Shown piece after piece: positions 52,291-61,084 of a stretch of 64,000 nucleotides of DNA. The notes beneath the pieces are model-generated. The model did no database searches. It was not told the DNA's origin and saw only the letters and a program-made list of their open reading frames with translations. A program made the position numbers and the translations under genes. Position 1 is the first letter of the stretch. The number at the start of each line of letters is the position of its first letter. The stretch is from Oscillospiraceae bacterium (GTDB taxonomy: Bacteria; Bacillota_A; Clostridia; Oscillospirales; Oscillospiraceae): contig CADADE010000015.1 in the NCBI GenBank assembly GCA_902786615.1, positions 62,001 through 126,000 of the forward strand, given 5' to 3'.

Positions 52291-52767
52291 GTGAAGTTTA
52301 TTGTCTTCTCTGACTCCCACGGAGTCGCGGAGAACATGATCCGGGCGGTCGAGCGGGAAAAGCCCGACCTGTGCTTCTTCCTCGGCGACGGGGAGCGCGA
52401 TCTGGACGCGCTGCAAAGGCGCTTTCCCGCGCTTCCCGTGAACGCCGTGCGCGGCAACTGCGATCTGTTCTCTTCCCTGCCTTCGGCGCTGGTATGCGCG
52501 GCGGGCGGGCTGCATATTTTTCTGACCCACGGGCACTTGTACGGCGTGAAGCATGACCCGATCTTCCGGGAGCTGTGCGAGCAGGCCCTGGCATCAAACG
52601 CGGATGTGGTCCTCTTCGGCCACACGCATGAGCCCTTCCGGGATTTCACCATGGGCATGGCCCTCCTGAACCCCGGCAGCATCGGCCCCAGCACGCGCCC
52701 GAGCTACGGGCTTATCCGCGTTGACGGCGGGAAGTTTGACACCGAGGTGGTGTTTTTGGGACGGTAA
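52291..52767 (+). CDS. YfcE/MJ0936-type metallophosphoesterase
   Basis: A calcineurin-like phosphodiesterase of 158 residues with metal ligands in FSDSHG, FLGDGERD, VRGNCD, THGHLYG and FGHTHEP, all in the standard order for the YfcE family, which hydrolyses small phosphodiesters. The start is GTG at 52291, nine bases after ptsI, so it belongs to the same transcript. Its relation to sugar uptake is unknown. Confidence 0.9.
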   Translation: MKFIVFSDSHGVAENMIRAVEREKPDLCFFLGDGERDLDALQRRFPALPVNAVRGNCDLFSSLPSALVCAAGGLHIFLTHGHLYGVKHDPIFRELCEQALASNADVVLFGHTHEPFRDFTMGMALLNPGSIGPSTRPSYGLIRVDGGKFDTEVVFLGR

Positions 52768-52789
52768 TCGGTTTCCCTTGCGTAACCCC

Positions 52790-52889
52790 TTCCACCGCTG
52801 AAGCGGTCAGACAAGCTCGGAATGTCGCGCGTTCCTCGCGCGTCAGAATCCTCCCCCAAACGCCGCAAGCGGCTGGGGGAGGCAAGGGG
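52790..52889. repeat. Family A repeat, degenerate copy 8
   Basis: It has an ACCGCTGAAGCGGT hairpin, a CGCGCGTTCCTCGCGCG hairpin and a final CCTCCCCCAAACGCCGCAAG module facing CGGCTGGGGGAGGCAAGG. The outer ends are lost. It lies just before the fructokinase promoter. Confidence 0.6.
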
Positions 52890-52900
52890 CGATCTCACGC

Positions 52901-52929
52901 TTGACATTGGATATGCGCCGGGTTATGAT
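52901..52929 (+). promoter_or_regulatory. Fructokinase promoter
   Basis: TTGACA (52901-52906), a 17-base spacer and TATGAT (52924-52929). Confidence 0.75.
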
Positions 52930-52957
52930 GGCGGTATCCTGAATGATAGGAAGTAGA

Positions 52958-53935
52958 ATGACTATGGATAACAAAGAATTTGACGTTGTCGCCCTGGGCG
53001 AGCTGCTGGTCGATTTCACCCAGAACGGCCTGAGCGAGCAGGGCAACACGCTTTTTGAGGCAAACCCCGGCGGCGCGCCCGCGAACGTGCTGGCCATGCT
53101 GCGCAAGCTCGGCAAAAGCTGCGCCTTCATCGGCAAGGTGGGCAAGGACAGCTTCGGCGATATGCTGGCCCGGACGGTGGCGGATGCCGGGATCGACATC
53201 CGCGGCCTCATGCGCGACCCCGTGATCCCCACGACGCTTGCCGTCGTGCACACCTTCCCCAACGGCGACCGCGATTTCAGCTTTTACCGCAAGCCCGGCG
53301 CAGACATTCTCCTGCGCCCGGACGAGCTGGACGAAGGGCTTCTCAGCTCCTGCCGCATCTTCCATTTCGGCACCCTGTCGCTGACGGACGAGCCGTGCAA
53401 GGCCGCAACCGTGCGCGCCTATGAGCTTGCGAAGGCCGCCGGGGCGCTGATCTCCTTTGACCCGAACCTCCGTCCCCCGCTCTGGCCCGATGAGGCGACT
53501 GCGAAGGCCGCCATCGAATGGGGTCTTGCCCGCTGCGACATTCTCAAGATCTCCGACAACGAGATCGAGTTCATGACCGGCGAGACGGACTTCGACAAGG
53601 GCGCCGCGATCCTGCAGGAGCGCTATCCCAACATCCGCCTGCTGAACGTCACCGCCGGCGGCGACGGGAGCTTTTCCTACTACGGCGGCAAGCGCGTCTT
53701 TGTCCCGGCCTGCAAGCTCGGCGGCGTGATCGAGACCACCGGCGCGGGCGACACCTTCTGCGGGAGCGTACTGAACTTCGTGCTGGAGCACGGGCTTGAC
53801 GGTCTCAGCGAGGACGATATGCGCGCCATGCTGCGCTTTGCCAACACCGCCGCATACATCGTCACCACGAAAAAAGGCGCGATCCGCTCCATGCCCGAAC
53901 GTGAGCAGGTCGAAGCGCTGCTGAAGAAGATCTGA
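52958..53935 (+). CDS. PfkB family fructokinase
   Basis: A sugar kinase of 325 residues. It begins FDVVALGELLVDFTQNG, then NPGGAPANVLAMLRKLG and the C-terminal anion-hole motif TTGAGDTFCGS with the catalytic aspartate. This pattern fits the fructokinase branch of the PfkB family, which makes fructose-6-phosphate from the fructose released by amylosucrase or sucrose-6-phosphate hydrolysis. I start at 52958, the ATG best spaced from AGGAAG; an ATG at 52943 is also in frame. Confidence 0.87.
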   Translation: MTMDNKEFDVVALGELLVDFTQNGLSEQGNTLFEANPGGAPANVLAMLRKLGKSCAFIGKVGKDSFGDMLARTVADAGIDIRGLMRDPVIPTTLAVVHTFPNGDRDFSFYRKPGADILLRPDELDEGLLSSCRIFHFGTLSLTDEPCKAATVRAYELAKAAGALISFDPNLRPPLWPDEATAKAAIEWGLARCDILKISDNEIEFMTGETDFDKGAAILQERYPNIRLLNVTAGGDGSFSYYGGKRVFVPACKLGGVIETTGAGDTFCGSVLNFVLEHGLDGLSEDDMRAMLRFANTAAYIVTTKKGAIRSMPEREQVEALLKKI

Positions 53936-53937
53936 CT

Positions 53938-53967
53938 CGGCTCCCGCAAGCGGCTGAGGGAGGCAAT
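53938..53967. repeat. Family A repeat fragment, copy 9
   Basis: Only the module GGCTCCCGCAAGCGGCTGAG followed by GGAGGCAA remains. Confidence 0.5.
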
Positions 53968-53977
53968 AGAAGCATTA

Positions 53978-54003
53978 CAGGGGAGCCCCGACGGGCTCCC
54001 CTG
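53978..54003. terminator. Bidirectional terminator between fructokinase and AAA genes
   Basis: An 11-bp stem CAGGGGAGCCC/GGGCTCCCCTG with a CGAC loop, followed by TTTCATATTTTATT on the plus strand. Confidence 0.8.
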
Positions 54004-54012
54004 TTTCATATT

Positions 54013-55509
54013 TTATTCTTTCTTTTCCGCTGCGGGCTTTTCTTCCGTTTTCTCCGGCTTCGTCACTTCCTTCGTCTCTTCCGCTTCCTCCTCGTCCTCG
54101 AGGTCGGCGGGCAGGACAGCCATGAGATCCTCCTTGGTGGGCTTCTCCATCTTCGCCACGCGGTTGGACTGGCGCACGATCATGTCCTCAAAGCAGTTGC
54201 GCACGTCGCGCCCGTTGCCGAAGTTCTCGGTGCGGTTCTCATACAGCTCGGTGAACATGGAGGTCGCGGCCTTGTCGGCCTCCTCGGTGAGCTTGTAGCC
54301 GTTTTTCTCGCACTTGCCGCGGAAGATCGCCATAAGCTGCTCGCCGTTATAGTCCGGGAAGTAGAAGTATTTATTGAAGCGGGATTCGAGGCCGGGGTTG
54401 GAGTTGATGAAGCGCTCCATCGGCCCGGTGTAGCCCGCGACAATGACGATGAGCTCATCCCGGTGGTCCTCCATCGCCTTGAGGATGGTCTCGATCGCCT
54501 CGCGCCCGAAGTCGTTCTCGCCGCCGGAGGAGAGGGAATACGCCTCGTCGATGAACAGCACGCCGCCGAGGGCCTTTTTGATGACGTCCTGGGTTTTAAG
54601 CGCGGTCTGGCCTACATAGCCCGCCACAAGGCCGGAGCGGTCCACCTCCACCAGCTGGCCCTTGCTGAGCACGCCGATGGCGGCATAGAGGCCGGAGAGG
54701 ATGCGGGCCACGGTGGTCTTGCCGGTGCCGGGGTTGCCGAGAAAGACCATGTGCAGGCTCATGGGCGGCACGGGCAGGTCGTTCTGCTCACGCAGCTTGC
54801 GGACCTTCATGAGGTTGATGAGGTTCTTGATGTCCCGCTTGACCTCCTCCAGGCCGACCAGCTCCTCGAGCTGGGCCATCAGCTCTTCAAAATTAGGCTT
54901 CTCGGCCGGCTCCTTTTTCTCCTCCTCGGGTGTCTCCTTGCTGTCGCCGCCGGTAGTCTGGGTCTGCTTTTTGTGCTTTTCCATGAAGCTCGGCTCCCCG
55001 CTGGTGACAAACTCCAGGGGGTTGAGCGGCTCCTTGCTCTTGCGCACGCCCGTGGTGTCGCAGATGGCGTTGAGCTTGTCGGTGCATTCGGTGATATAGG
55101 CCGCCTCGTCATAGCTCACCTCGTCGTCAACGGCGGCAAGGTAGAGCAGGATATTGGTCAGCATGCGGATGAAGGTGCGGGAGGTCTCCGTGCCGCGCCT
55201 GGCGTCGCTCTCGGCGAGGTTCCAGTAGAAAACCGGGGGCAGGAAAACGTCCCCCTCGCAGATGGAGCTCGTGAGCGACCAGAGCATCCACTTGGGCTGG
55301 GGCTGGCTGCGGGAGTAGATCTGGTTGGCCATGTCCACATGGCGCTGGGTGATGGCGCCGCCCCGGCTCCAGAGGTTCAGGGCGCACTTGGTCATGAACT
55401 CGTCCAGCTCCTTGGCCATGGACGAACCGCCGAGGCGGTAGAACGCATCGGTGTTGGCGGTGTAGATTTTATGGAATTCCTCCGGGGTGCGGGTCCAGGT
55501 TGTAGGCAT
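54013..55509 (-). CDS. AAA+ ATPase, CbxX/CfxQ/SpoVK-like
   Basis: A 498-residue ATPase. The N-terminal half (about 1-170) is helical and of unknown role, followed by an acidic Lys/Glu linker. The AAA domain starts near 215 (LVGLEEVKRDIKNLINLM), with Walker A FLGNPGTGKTT, Walker B GVLFIDEAYSL, sensor 1 IVAGYTGPMERFINSNPGL and the arginine-finger loop ESRFNKYFYF. A charged tail ends in PAAEKKE. SpoVK and CbxX relatives remodel protein complexes; the client here is unknown. AAAGGAG precedes the ATG. Confidence 0.88.
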   Translation of the reverse strand: MPTTWTRTPEEFHKIYTANTDAFYRLGGSSMAKELDEFMTKCALNLWSRGGAITQRHVDMANQIYSRSQPQPKWMLWSLTSSICEGDVFLPPVFYWNLAESDARRGTETSRTFIRMLTNILLYLAAVDDEVSYDEAAYITECTDKLNAICDTTGVRKSKEPLNPLEFVTSGEPSFMEKHKKQTQTTGGDSKETPEEEKKEPAEKPNFEELMAQLEELVGLEEVKRDIKNLINLMKVRKLREQNDLPVPPMSLHMVFLGNPGTGKTTVARILSGLYAAIGVLSKGQLVEVDRSGLVAGYVGQTALKTQDVIKKALGGVLFIDEAYSLSSGGENDFGREAIETILKAMEDHRDELIVIVAGYTGPMERFINSNPGLESRFNKYFYFPDYNGEQLMAIFRGKCEKNGYKLTEEADKAATSMFTELYENRTENFGNGRDVRNCFEDMIVRQSNRVAKMEKPTKEDLMAVLPADLEDEEEAEETKEVTKPEKTEEKPAAEKKE

Positions 55510-55576
55510 GGCGGTATCTCCTTTATACGGTCAAACCGCGCGCATCGGTTCGACCTGTTTTTCTTTCAGTCGGTTC

Positions 55577-55605
55577 ATTATAGTATCTTTCCGCCGTGAG
55601 CGCAA
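55577..55605 (-). promoter_or_regulatory. Promoter of the AAA+ ATPase gene
   Basis: On the minus strand, TTGCGC (55600-55605), a 17-base spacer and TATAAT (55577-55582). Confidence 0.6.
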
Positions 55606-55624
55606 GATGAATTGTAAAAGAAAG

Positions 55625-55649
55625 CAGCCGCCCCCGGCCGGGGCGGCTG
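55625..55649 (-). terminator. Terminator after the Cys-rich peptide gene
   Basis: A 10-bp stem CAGCCGCCCC/GGGGCGGCTG. On the minus strand it is followed by CTTTCTTTT. Confidence 0.85.
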
Positions 55650-55664
55650 TGCTTGGCTTTGCTC

Positions 55665-55838
55665 TCAGATGTTTCTGGCCTTGCCTCTGCAGCGCGGGCA
55701 GATGTTGCCGTGCAGGGCACTCAGCGGGATCTCGTAGCCGCAGGTGCAGCAGATGATGTGGTCGATATGTCCGCCGCCGCTGACCTTCTCCGCCTTTTCG
55801 TCCTCGAGGCGCTCAAACGTTTTATCGTTGTTCTCCAT
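55665..55838 (-). CDS. 57-residue peptide with double-glycine leader-like start and zinc-ribbon-like Cys motif
   Basis: The first 22 residues (MENNDKTFERLEDEKAEKVS then GG) match the pattern of double-glycine leader peptides: an acidic amphipathic helix, conserved hydrophobic positions and VSGG at the cleavage site. The rest has five cysteines arranged CCTC near residue 30 and CPRC near 47, resembling a rubredoxin-type zinc knuckle. It has its own promoter (55905-55933), ribosome binding site AAAGGA and terminator, so it is expressed alone. Either a secreted peptide cut after GG or an intracellular zinc ribbon whose start only resembles a leader. No peptidase-transporter is in the window. Confidence 0.7.
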   Translation of the reverse strand: MENNDKTFERLEDEKAEKVSGGGHIDHIICCTCGYEIPLSALHGNICPRCRGKARNI

Positions 55839-55904
55839 GGGAACCATCCTTTCATTTTGGTAAGGAGCGGCGCAGCCTGCCGCCTCTCTCCTCTTTTCAC
55901 GTCC

Positions 55905-55933
55905 ATTATACCCATGCCCGATGCAAAAGGCAA
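55905..55933 (-). promoter_or_regulatory. Promoter of the Cys-rich peptide gene
   Basis: On the minus strand, TTGCCT (55928-55933), a 17-base spacer and TATAAT (55905-55910). Confidence 0.7.
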
Positions 55934-55969
55934 GCGCCGTGCGCCGGATTTTAGTCTTCTTAAGATTTT

Positions 55970-55999
55970 GCGGGGCGCGCCGATTGCAGCGCGCCCCGC
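55970..55999. terminator. GC-rich hairpin after trxA
   Basis: An 11-bp stem GCGGGGCGCGC/GCGCGCCCCGC. No good T-run on the trxA side, so termination may be partial. Confidence 0.6.
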
Positions 56000-56011
56000 C
56001 TGTTTGCCGTT

Positions 56012-56317
56012 TTATTTCAGCATGTCCTTGAGCCCGTCGAGATCGGTATAGCCGACGCGGGTCGTCTTGACCTGCCCGTCCTGCAGAACGATCAGGGTGG
56101 GAATGCTCATCACGCGGAACTTGCGGGCCAGGGCCGGCTCCGCGTCCACATCGACCTTGCAGACCTTGACGGCGCTGCCGCACTCGGCGTCGAGCTGGTC
56201 GACGACGGGAGCCTGCATCTTGCAGGGGCCGCACCAGGTTGCCCAGAAGTCGATGAGTACGAGCCCCTCACGGGTAACTTCGTCAAAATTGTCCTTGTTC
56301 AGATGAATAACAGCCAT
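56012..56317 (-). CDS. trxA: Thioredoxin
   Basis: A 101-residue disulfide reductase in the cytoplasm. The active site is DFWATWCGPCKMQAPVV, and the cis-proline region is VMSIPTLIVLQDGQ. The family's usual length is about 105 residues. GGAG is present before the ATG. A TATAAT -10 box lies about 120 bases upstream (56437-56442 on the minus strand), with no clear -35 box. Confidence 0.96.
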   Translation of the reverse strand: MAVIHLNKDNFDEVTREGLVLIDFWATWCGPCKMQAPVVDQLDAECGSAVKVCKVDVDAEPALARKFRVMSIPTLIVLQDGQVKTTRVGYTDLDGLKDMLK

Positions 56318-56528
56318 AATGATTCTCCTTTATCTATGTGATTTGGTCAGGCTTTTACAGGATCAGTATTCCGCGCATGCGTCCGAATATGAGTGCAGCG
56401 CGTCATTTTTCGAGAATAATGATAGGATATGGCAGAATTATATCATACGTTTTTCGGTTTGCATAGGGGGAAATCCGCATCCGCCCGGCGTCTGTGCCCA
56501 AATCCTTTTTCATTCTTTGATTTTTCGC

Positions 56529-56557
56529 TTGAAATTCATTCGCATCTGTTCTATAAT
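56529..56557 (+). promoter_or_regulatory. Promoter of the secreted 184-residue protein gene
   Basis: TTGAAA (56529-56534), a 17-base spacer and TATAAT (56552-56557). Confidence 0.75.
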
Positions 56558-56599
56558 ACAGAATGTGTAGCATTCTCTAATTGTTAAGGAGGTAGCTTT

Positions 56600-57154
56600 A
56601 TGAAGAGAATTCTTTCCTTTATGCTCGCTGTTATCATGATCCTGAGCTTCTCCGTCTGTGCTTTTGCCGCAGAAGGCGATGAAAAAGAAGTCGCGGAAGA
56701 AGACAAGCAGCTTGAGGCGTGCCCGATGCCGAAGGACGTTACGATCCCCGGCGACGAGGACGGCAAGATCAAGCTTGCAAGCCTGCTCGATATCCCCGAC
56801 GAGGCAAAGGACGAAGCCAGAGCACAGGTCCAGAAGGTCATCGCAAAGGGCTATGCGATCCGTTCCGGCTTCGGCATTTGGACCGACGACAAGGGAGTAA
56901 GCTTCTGCACCATCAAGATTTCTCAGAAGGACGTGCCCGACGGCGCCAGTGTTTTTGTCAACGGAGAGGCTGTCCAGCTTGAGACAAAGGATGACGACGG
57001 TTACTACTACTTTGACGCGCCGCTGAAGGACGTCACGATCGTGCTGATCGCCCTTCCCAAGACGGTTCCCGCAGGCGGCTCTGACGATACCGCCTCCTCG
57101 TCCGGCGGCGGTGCTTCGATCACGTATTACAGCTCCCCCACCTTTAGAGGCTGA
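56600..57154 (+). CDS. Secreted protein of unknown function
   Basis: A 184-residue exported protein with a signal peptide (KRILSFMLAVIMILSFSVCAFAAE), an acidic mature start, and a small domain in which GYAIRSGFGIWTDDKGVSFC and VPDGASVFVNGEAVQLET suggest beta structure. A Ser/Gly-rich tail ends in TYYSSPTFRG. I recognise no family. AAGGAGG lies seven bases before the ATG, and promoter and terminator are strong, so it is likely well expressed. Confidence 0.75.
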   Translation: MKRILSFMLAVIMILSFSVCAFAAEGDEKEVAEEDKQLEACPMPKDVTIPGDEDGKIKLASLLDIPDEAKDEARAQVQKVIAKGYAIRSGFGIWTDDKGVSFCTIKISQKDVPDGASVFVNGEAVQLETKDDDGYYYFDAPLKDVTIVLIALPKTVPAGGSDDTASSSGGGASITYYSSPTFRG

Positions 57155-57182
57155 TCAGCCGTCAGGTTAAACAAAGTGCAGT

Positions 57183-57207
57183 AAAGGACGGGCATTGCCC
57201 GTCCTTT
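57183..57207 (+). terminator. Terminator after the secreted protein gene
   Basis: The stem AAAGGACGGGCA with complementary TGCCCGTCCTTT is followed by ATTTGATTATT. Confidence 0.85.
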
Positions 57208-57234
57208 ATTTGATTATTCGTAAGGGGATACGCT

Positions 57235-58236
57235 ATGAAGAAAACCAAAAACCGCCGCCTGACCGTCCTTGTGATCGCGCTTGCCGTCGGCCTCGTTCTC
57301 GCCATGGTGTTCGGGAAGATCGCCATGGATCGCTACGACCTCTCCCTTTCCACGCAGGAGGAGCGGGACAAGCGCTTTCTGCCCTACATCACCTACGAGG
57401 GGAGAAACTATCCGCTCAAGCGCAACATGTCCACCGTGCTTCTGATCGGCACCGACAACTTTGCCGACGACGAAGAACGCCTCCTGCCGGACGACTACTA
57501 CCACAACAGCACGCTCGCCGACTTTATCGTGATCCTGGTCTTTGACCACAGCGCCAAAACCGTCACGCCCGTCCAGATCGGCCGTGATACCATGTGCGCG
57601 GTCAAGCGCATCGACAACGAGGGCAAGCCCCTGCCGGACGGCTTTATGCAGATCACCCTGTCCCACGCCTACGGCTCCGGGAAGGAGGACAGCTGCATCA
57701 ACACGCGCGACAGCGTTGAAAACCTGCTCTTCCATGTCCCGATCGACAATTTTCTCGCCTTTACCATGGACACGGTCCCCCTCGTCAACGACCTGGTGGG
57801 CGGCGTGACCGTCACGCTGGAGCATGACGTCCCCTCTCTCGGGCCGGAGTTTGTCAAGGGGGCCACGGTGACGCTCAAGGGCAAGCAGGCGCTCAGCTTC
57901 GTGCGTTACCGCGACACACAGTACATGAACTCCAACCTCCGCCGTATGTCCAACCACCGCCTGTATATGGACGGCTTCACCGTTGCGGCCCGCGCGGCGG
58001 CGGAAAAGGATTCCGACCTGGTGGTGAAGGGCTTCAAGCTTGTGCAGCGCTTTCTCTGCACAGATCTCACGCTGGATCACATCCAGAAGATGATCGACAA
58101 TCTCGTCGCCTATGAGCTCAAGCCCTTTGTGACGCCCGGCGGCGCCTACGATCTCAGAGAGGGCGAAAAGTTCCCCGGCTTCTATACGGACGACGCCGCC
58201 CTCTGGGCCTGCGTAAAGCCGGTCTTCTGCGTTTGA
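57235..58236 (+). CDS. LytR-CpsA-Psr (LCP) family protein
   Basis: A 333-residue type II membrane protein that in this family transfers wall teichoic acid or capsule polymers to peptidoglycan. One span (LTVLVIALAVGLVLAMVFG) is followed by the LCP domain: VLLIGTDNF, LADFIVILVFDHSAKTVTPV, IGRDTMCAV with the substrate-contacting arginine, LSHAYGSG and ALSFVRYRDTQYMNSNLRRM. It fits the envelope-polymer genes elsewhere in the window. AAGGGGA precedes the ATG. Confidence 0.9.
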   Translation: MKKTKNRRLTVLVIALAVGLVLAMVFGKIAMDRYDLSLSTQEERDKRFLPYITYEGRNYPLKRNMSTVLLIGTDNFADDEERLLPDDYYHNSTLADFIVILVFDHSAKTVTPVQIGRDTMCAVKRIDNEGKPLPDGFMQITLSHAYGSGKEDSCINTRDSVENLLFHVPIDNFLAFTMDTVPLVNDLVGGVTVTLEHDVPSLGPEFVKGATVTLKGKQALSFVRYRDTQYMNSNLRRMSNHRLYMDGFTVAARAAAEKDSDLVVKGFKLVQRFLCTDLTLDHIQKMIDNLVAYELKPFVTPGGAYDLREGEKFPGFYTDDAALWACVKPVFCV

Positions 58237-58253
58237 CGCGCAGCTTTTTCCGA

Positions 58254-58288
58254 CATCCGAAGGATTGCGCTCCTTCGGATGTTTTTTT
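58254..58288 (+). terminator. Terminator after the LCP gene
   Basis: An 11-bp stem CATCCGAAGGA/TCCTTCGGATG is followed by seven T. Confidence 0.93.
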
Positions 58289-58289
58289 G

Positions 58290-58318
58290 TTGTCTTTTGC
58301 TCCGTGATCGTATATAAT
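58290..58318 (+). promoter_or_regulatory. glnS promoter
   Basis: TTGTCT (58290-58295), a 17-base spacer and TATAAT (58313-58318). The leader of about 50 bases is too short for a T-box. Confidence 0.7.
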
Positions 58319-58371
58319 GAGGAAGTTCACACAGAAAGCCGCCGCTTCGGGCGGCAGATCGGAGAAAAGAT

Positions 58372-60057
<1,686 letters not shown>

Positions 60058-60063
60058 TACGCA

Positions 60064-60093
60064 CCCCCGGCGGTCAGTTTGAACCGCCGGGGG
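60064..60093 (+). terminator. glnS terminator
   Basis: An 11-bp stem CCCCCGGCGGT/ACCGCCGGGGG is followed by CACATTTTCG. Confidence 0.8.
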
Positions 60094-60131
60094 CACATTT
60101 TCGCTTATCGGGTTCTCTGTAAAACTTTCGC

Positions 60132-60160
60132 TTGACAAGTCGGCGCGCAGTTATTATAAT
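60132..60160 (+). promoter_or_regulatory. tRNA-Pro promoter
   Basis: TTGACA (60132-60137), a 17-base spacer and TATAAT (60155-60160), about 25 bases before the tRNA. Confidence 0.8.
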
Positions 60161-60192
60161 ATAAAAGCTGTCTGGGTGACAGAATATCATAT

Positions 60193-60268
60193 CGGGGTGT
60201 AGCGCAGATGGTAGCGCGCTTGGTTCGGGACCAAGAGGCCCGGGGTTCAAATCCCCGCACTCCGACCA
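60193..60268 (+). tRNA. tRNA-Pro (anticodon CGG)
   Basis: 76 bases with an encoded CCA end. The acceptor stem CGGGGTG/CACTCCG has one G-U pair, the anticodon stem is CTTGG/CCAAG with loop TTCGGGA (anticodon CGG, reading CCG), and the T stem is CGGGG/CCCCG with loop TTCAAAT. It stands alone behind its own promoter. Confidence 0.96.
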
Positions 60269-60354
60269 ACGTCAGAAGAAGCCTGTTCCGTTCCGCTTCC
60301 CCGGTTTGCGTAAGTGCCGGGAAAGCTCCACATCCACAGTCTCCTTCTTCCTTT

Positions 60355-60396
60355 CCAAACCGGAGGACTCACGAGAGTCCTCCGGTTTGGTTTATG
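60355..60396 (+). terminator. Terminator after tRNA-Pro
   Basis: A 15-bp stem CCAAACCGGAGGACT/AGTCCTCCGGTTTGG with a six-base loop, followed by TTTATG. It lies about 90 bases after the tRNA. From here to the ridA promoter no gene is seen. Confidence 0.85.
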
Positions 60397-60575
60397 CGGG
60401 TGTTTTGCGTTCGTTATGGACGCTCATACCAAGAGGGACGCGTTGCAAAAACTGCCCGAAAAACACCGTCCCGCTCTGCTTTTGGCCTGCAGTACGTTTC
60501 CCGCCGTGGTGGTGTCTCTGCGTGTTCGAAGCTAAGGCCGCCTCAGAAACGCAGGACCCTTACCCACATAAAGTC

Positions 60576-60604
60576 TTGACCCGCGGGCTTTAACATATTA
60601 TGAT
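60576..60604 (+). promoter_or_regulatory. ridA promoter
   Basis: TTGACC (60576-60581), a 17-base spacer and TATGAT (60599-60604). Confidence 0.7.
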
Positions 60605-60636
60605 ATACCCATCAAATGCACGAGGAGGACACACCT

Positions 60637-61011
60637 ATGAAAATCATTGCCACCAGCAAGGCCCCGGCCGCGATCGGGCCGTATTCTCAGGGCTATGTCG
60701 TGAACGGGCTGCTGTTTACCTCCGGTCAGATCGCCCTCATCCCGGAGAGCGGCGTCGTCGCCGGGGAGGGCATCAAGGCTCAGGCCGAGCAGTGCTGCAA
60801 AAACATCGGCGCCATTCTGGAGAGCGCCGGGGTCGATTTCTCCAAAGTCGTCAAGACCACCTGTTTTCTCGCGGACATGAACGACTTTGCCGCCTTCAAC
60901 GCCGTCTATGAGAAGTTTTTCGTCAGCAAGCCCGCCCGCTCCTGCGTCGCTGTGAAGACGCTACCGAAGCAGGTGCTGTGCGAGATCGAGGCCATCGCCG
61001 CCGTGGAGTAA
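60637..61011 (+). CDS. ridA: RidA family reactive intermediate deaminase
   Basis: A 124-residue enzyme that hydrolyses reactive enamine/imine intermediates from PLP-dependent threonine or serine dehydration. It has APAAIGPYSQGYVVNGLLFTSGQIAL at the start, and the substrate-binding arginine in KPARSCVAVKTLPK near residue 104 with glutamate in VLCEIEAIA. GAGGAGG precedes the ATG at 60637. It is a single gene. Confidence 0.95.
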   Translation: MKIIATSKAPAAIGPYSQGYVVNGLLFTSGQIALIPESGVVAGEGIKAQAEQCCKNIGAILESAGVDFSKVVKTTCFLADMNDFAAFNAVYEKFFVSKPARSCVAVKTLPKQVLCEIEAIAAVE

Positions 61012-61019
61012 GGCATGGC

Positions 61020-61065
61020 AAAAAGAGCCGTGAAGCAGGTTCTCCCCTGCTTCGCGGCTCTTTTT
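61020..61065. terminator. Bidirectional terminator between ridA and the EAL gene
   Basis: A 20-bp stem AAAAAGAGCCG.GAAGCAGG with one mismatch. It is flanked by T-runs read in both directions. Confidence 0.93.
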
Positions 61066-61084
61066 CTCTTTCTCTTTTTCCGCG

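Noticed and set aside
50356..52554. A 732-codon minus-strand open frame.
   Set aside because: Antisense to ptsH, ptsI and the phosphoesterase gene; no ribosome binding site and shadow-type composition.
58319..58371. Possible T-box or riboswitch leader before glnS.
   Set aside because: The leader is only about 50 bases and lacks a T-box motif and terminator.
60417..60536. A 39-codon plus-strand frame after the tRNA-Pro terminator.
   Set aside because: No ribosome binding site, no promoter and no recognisable feature.
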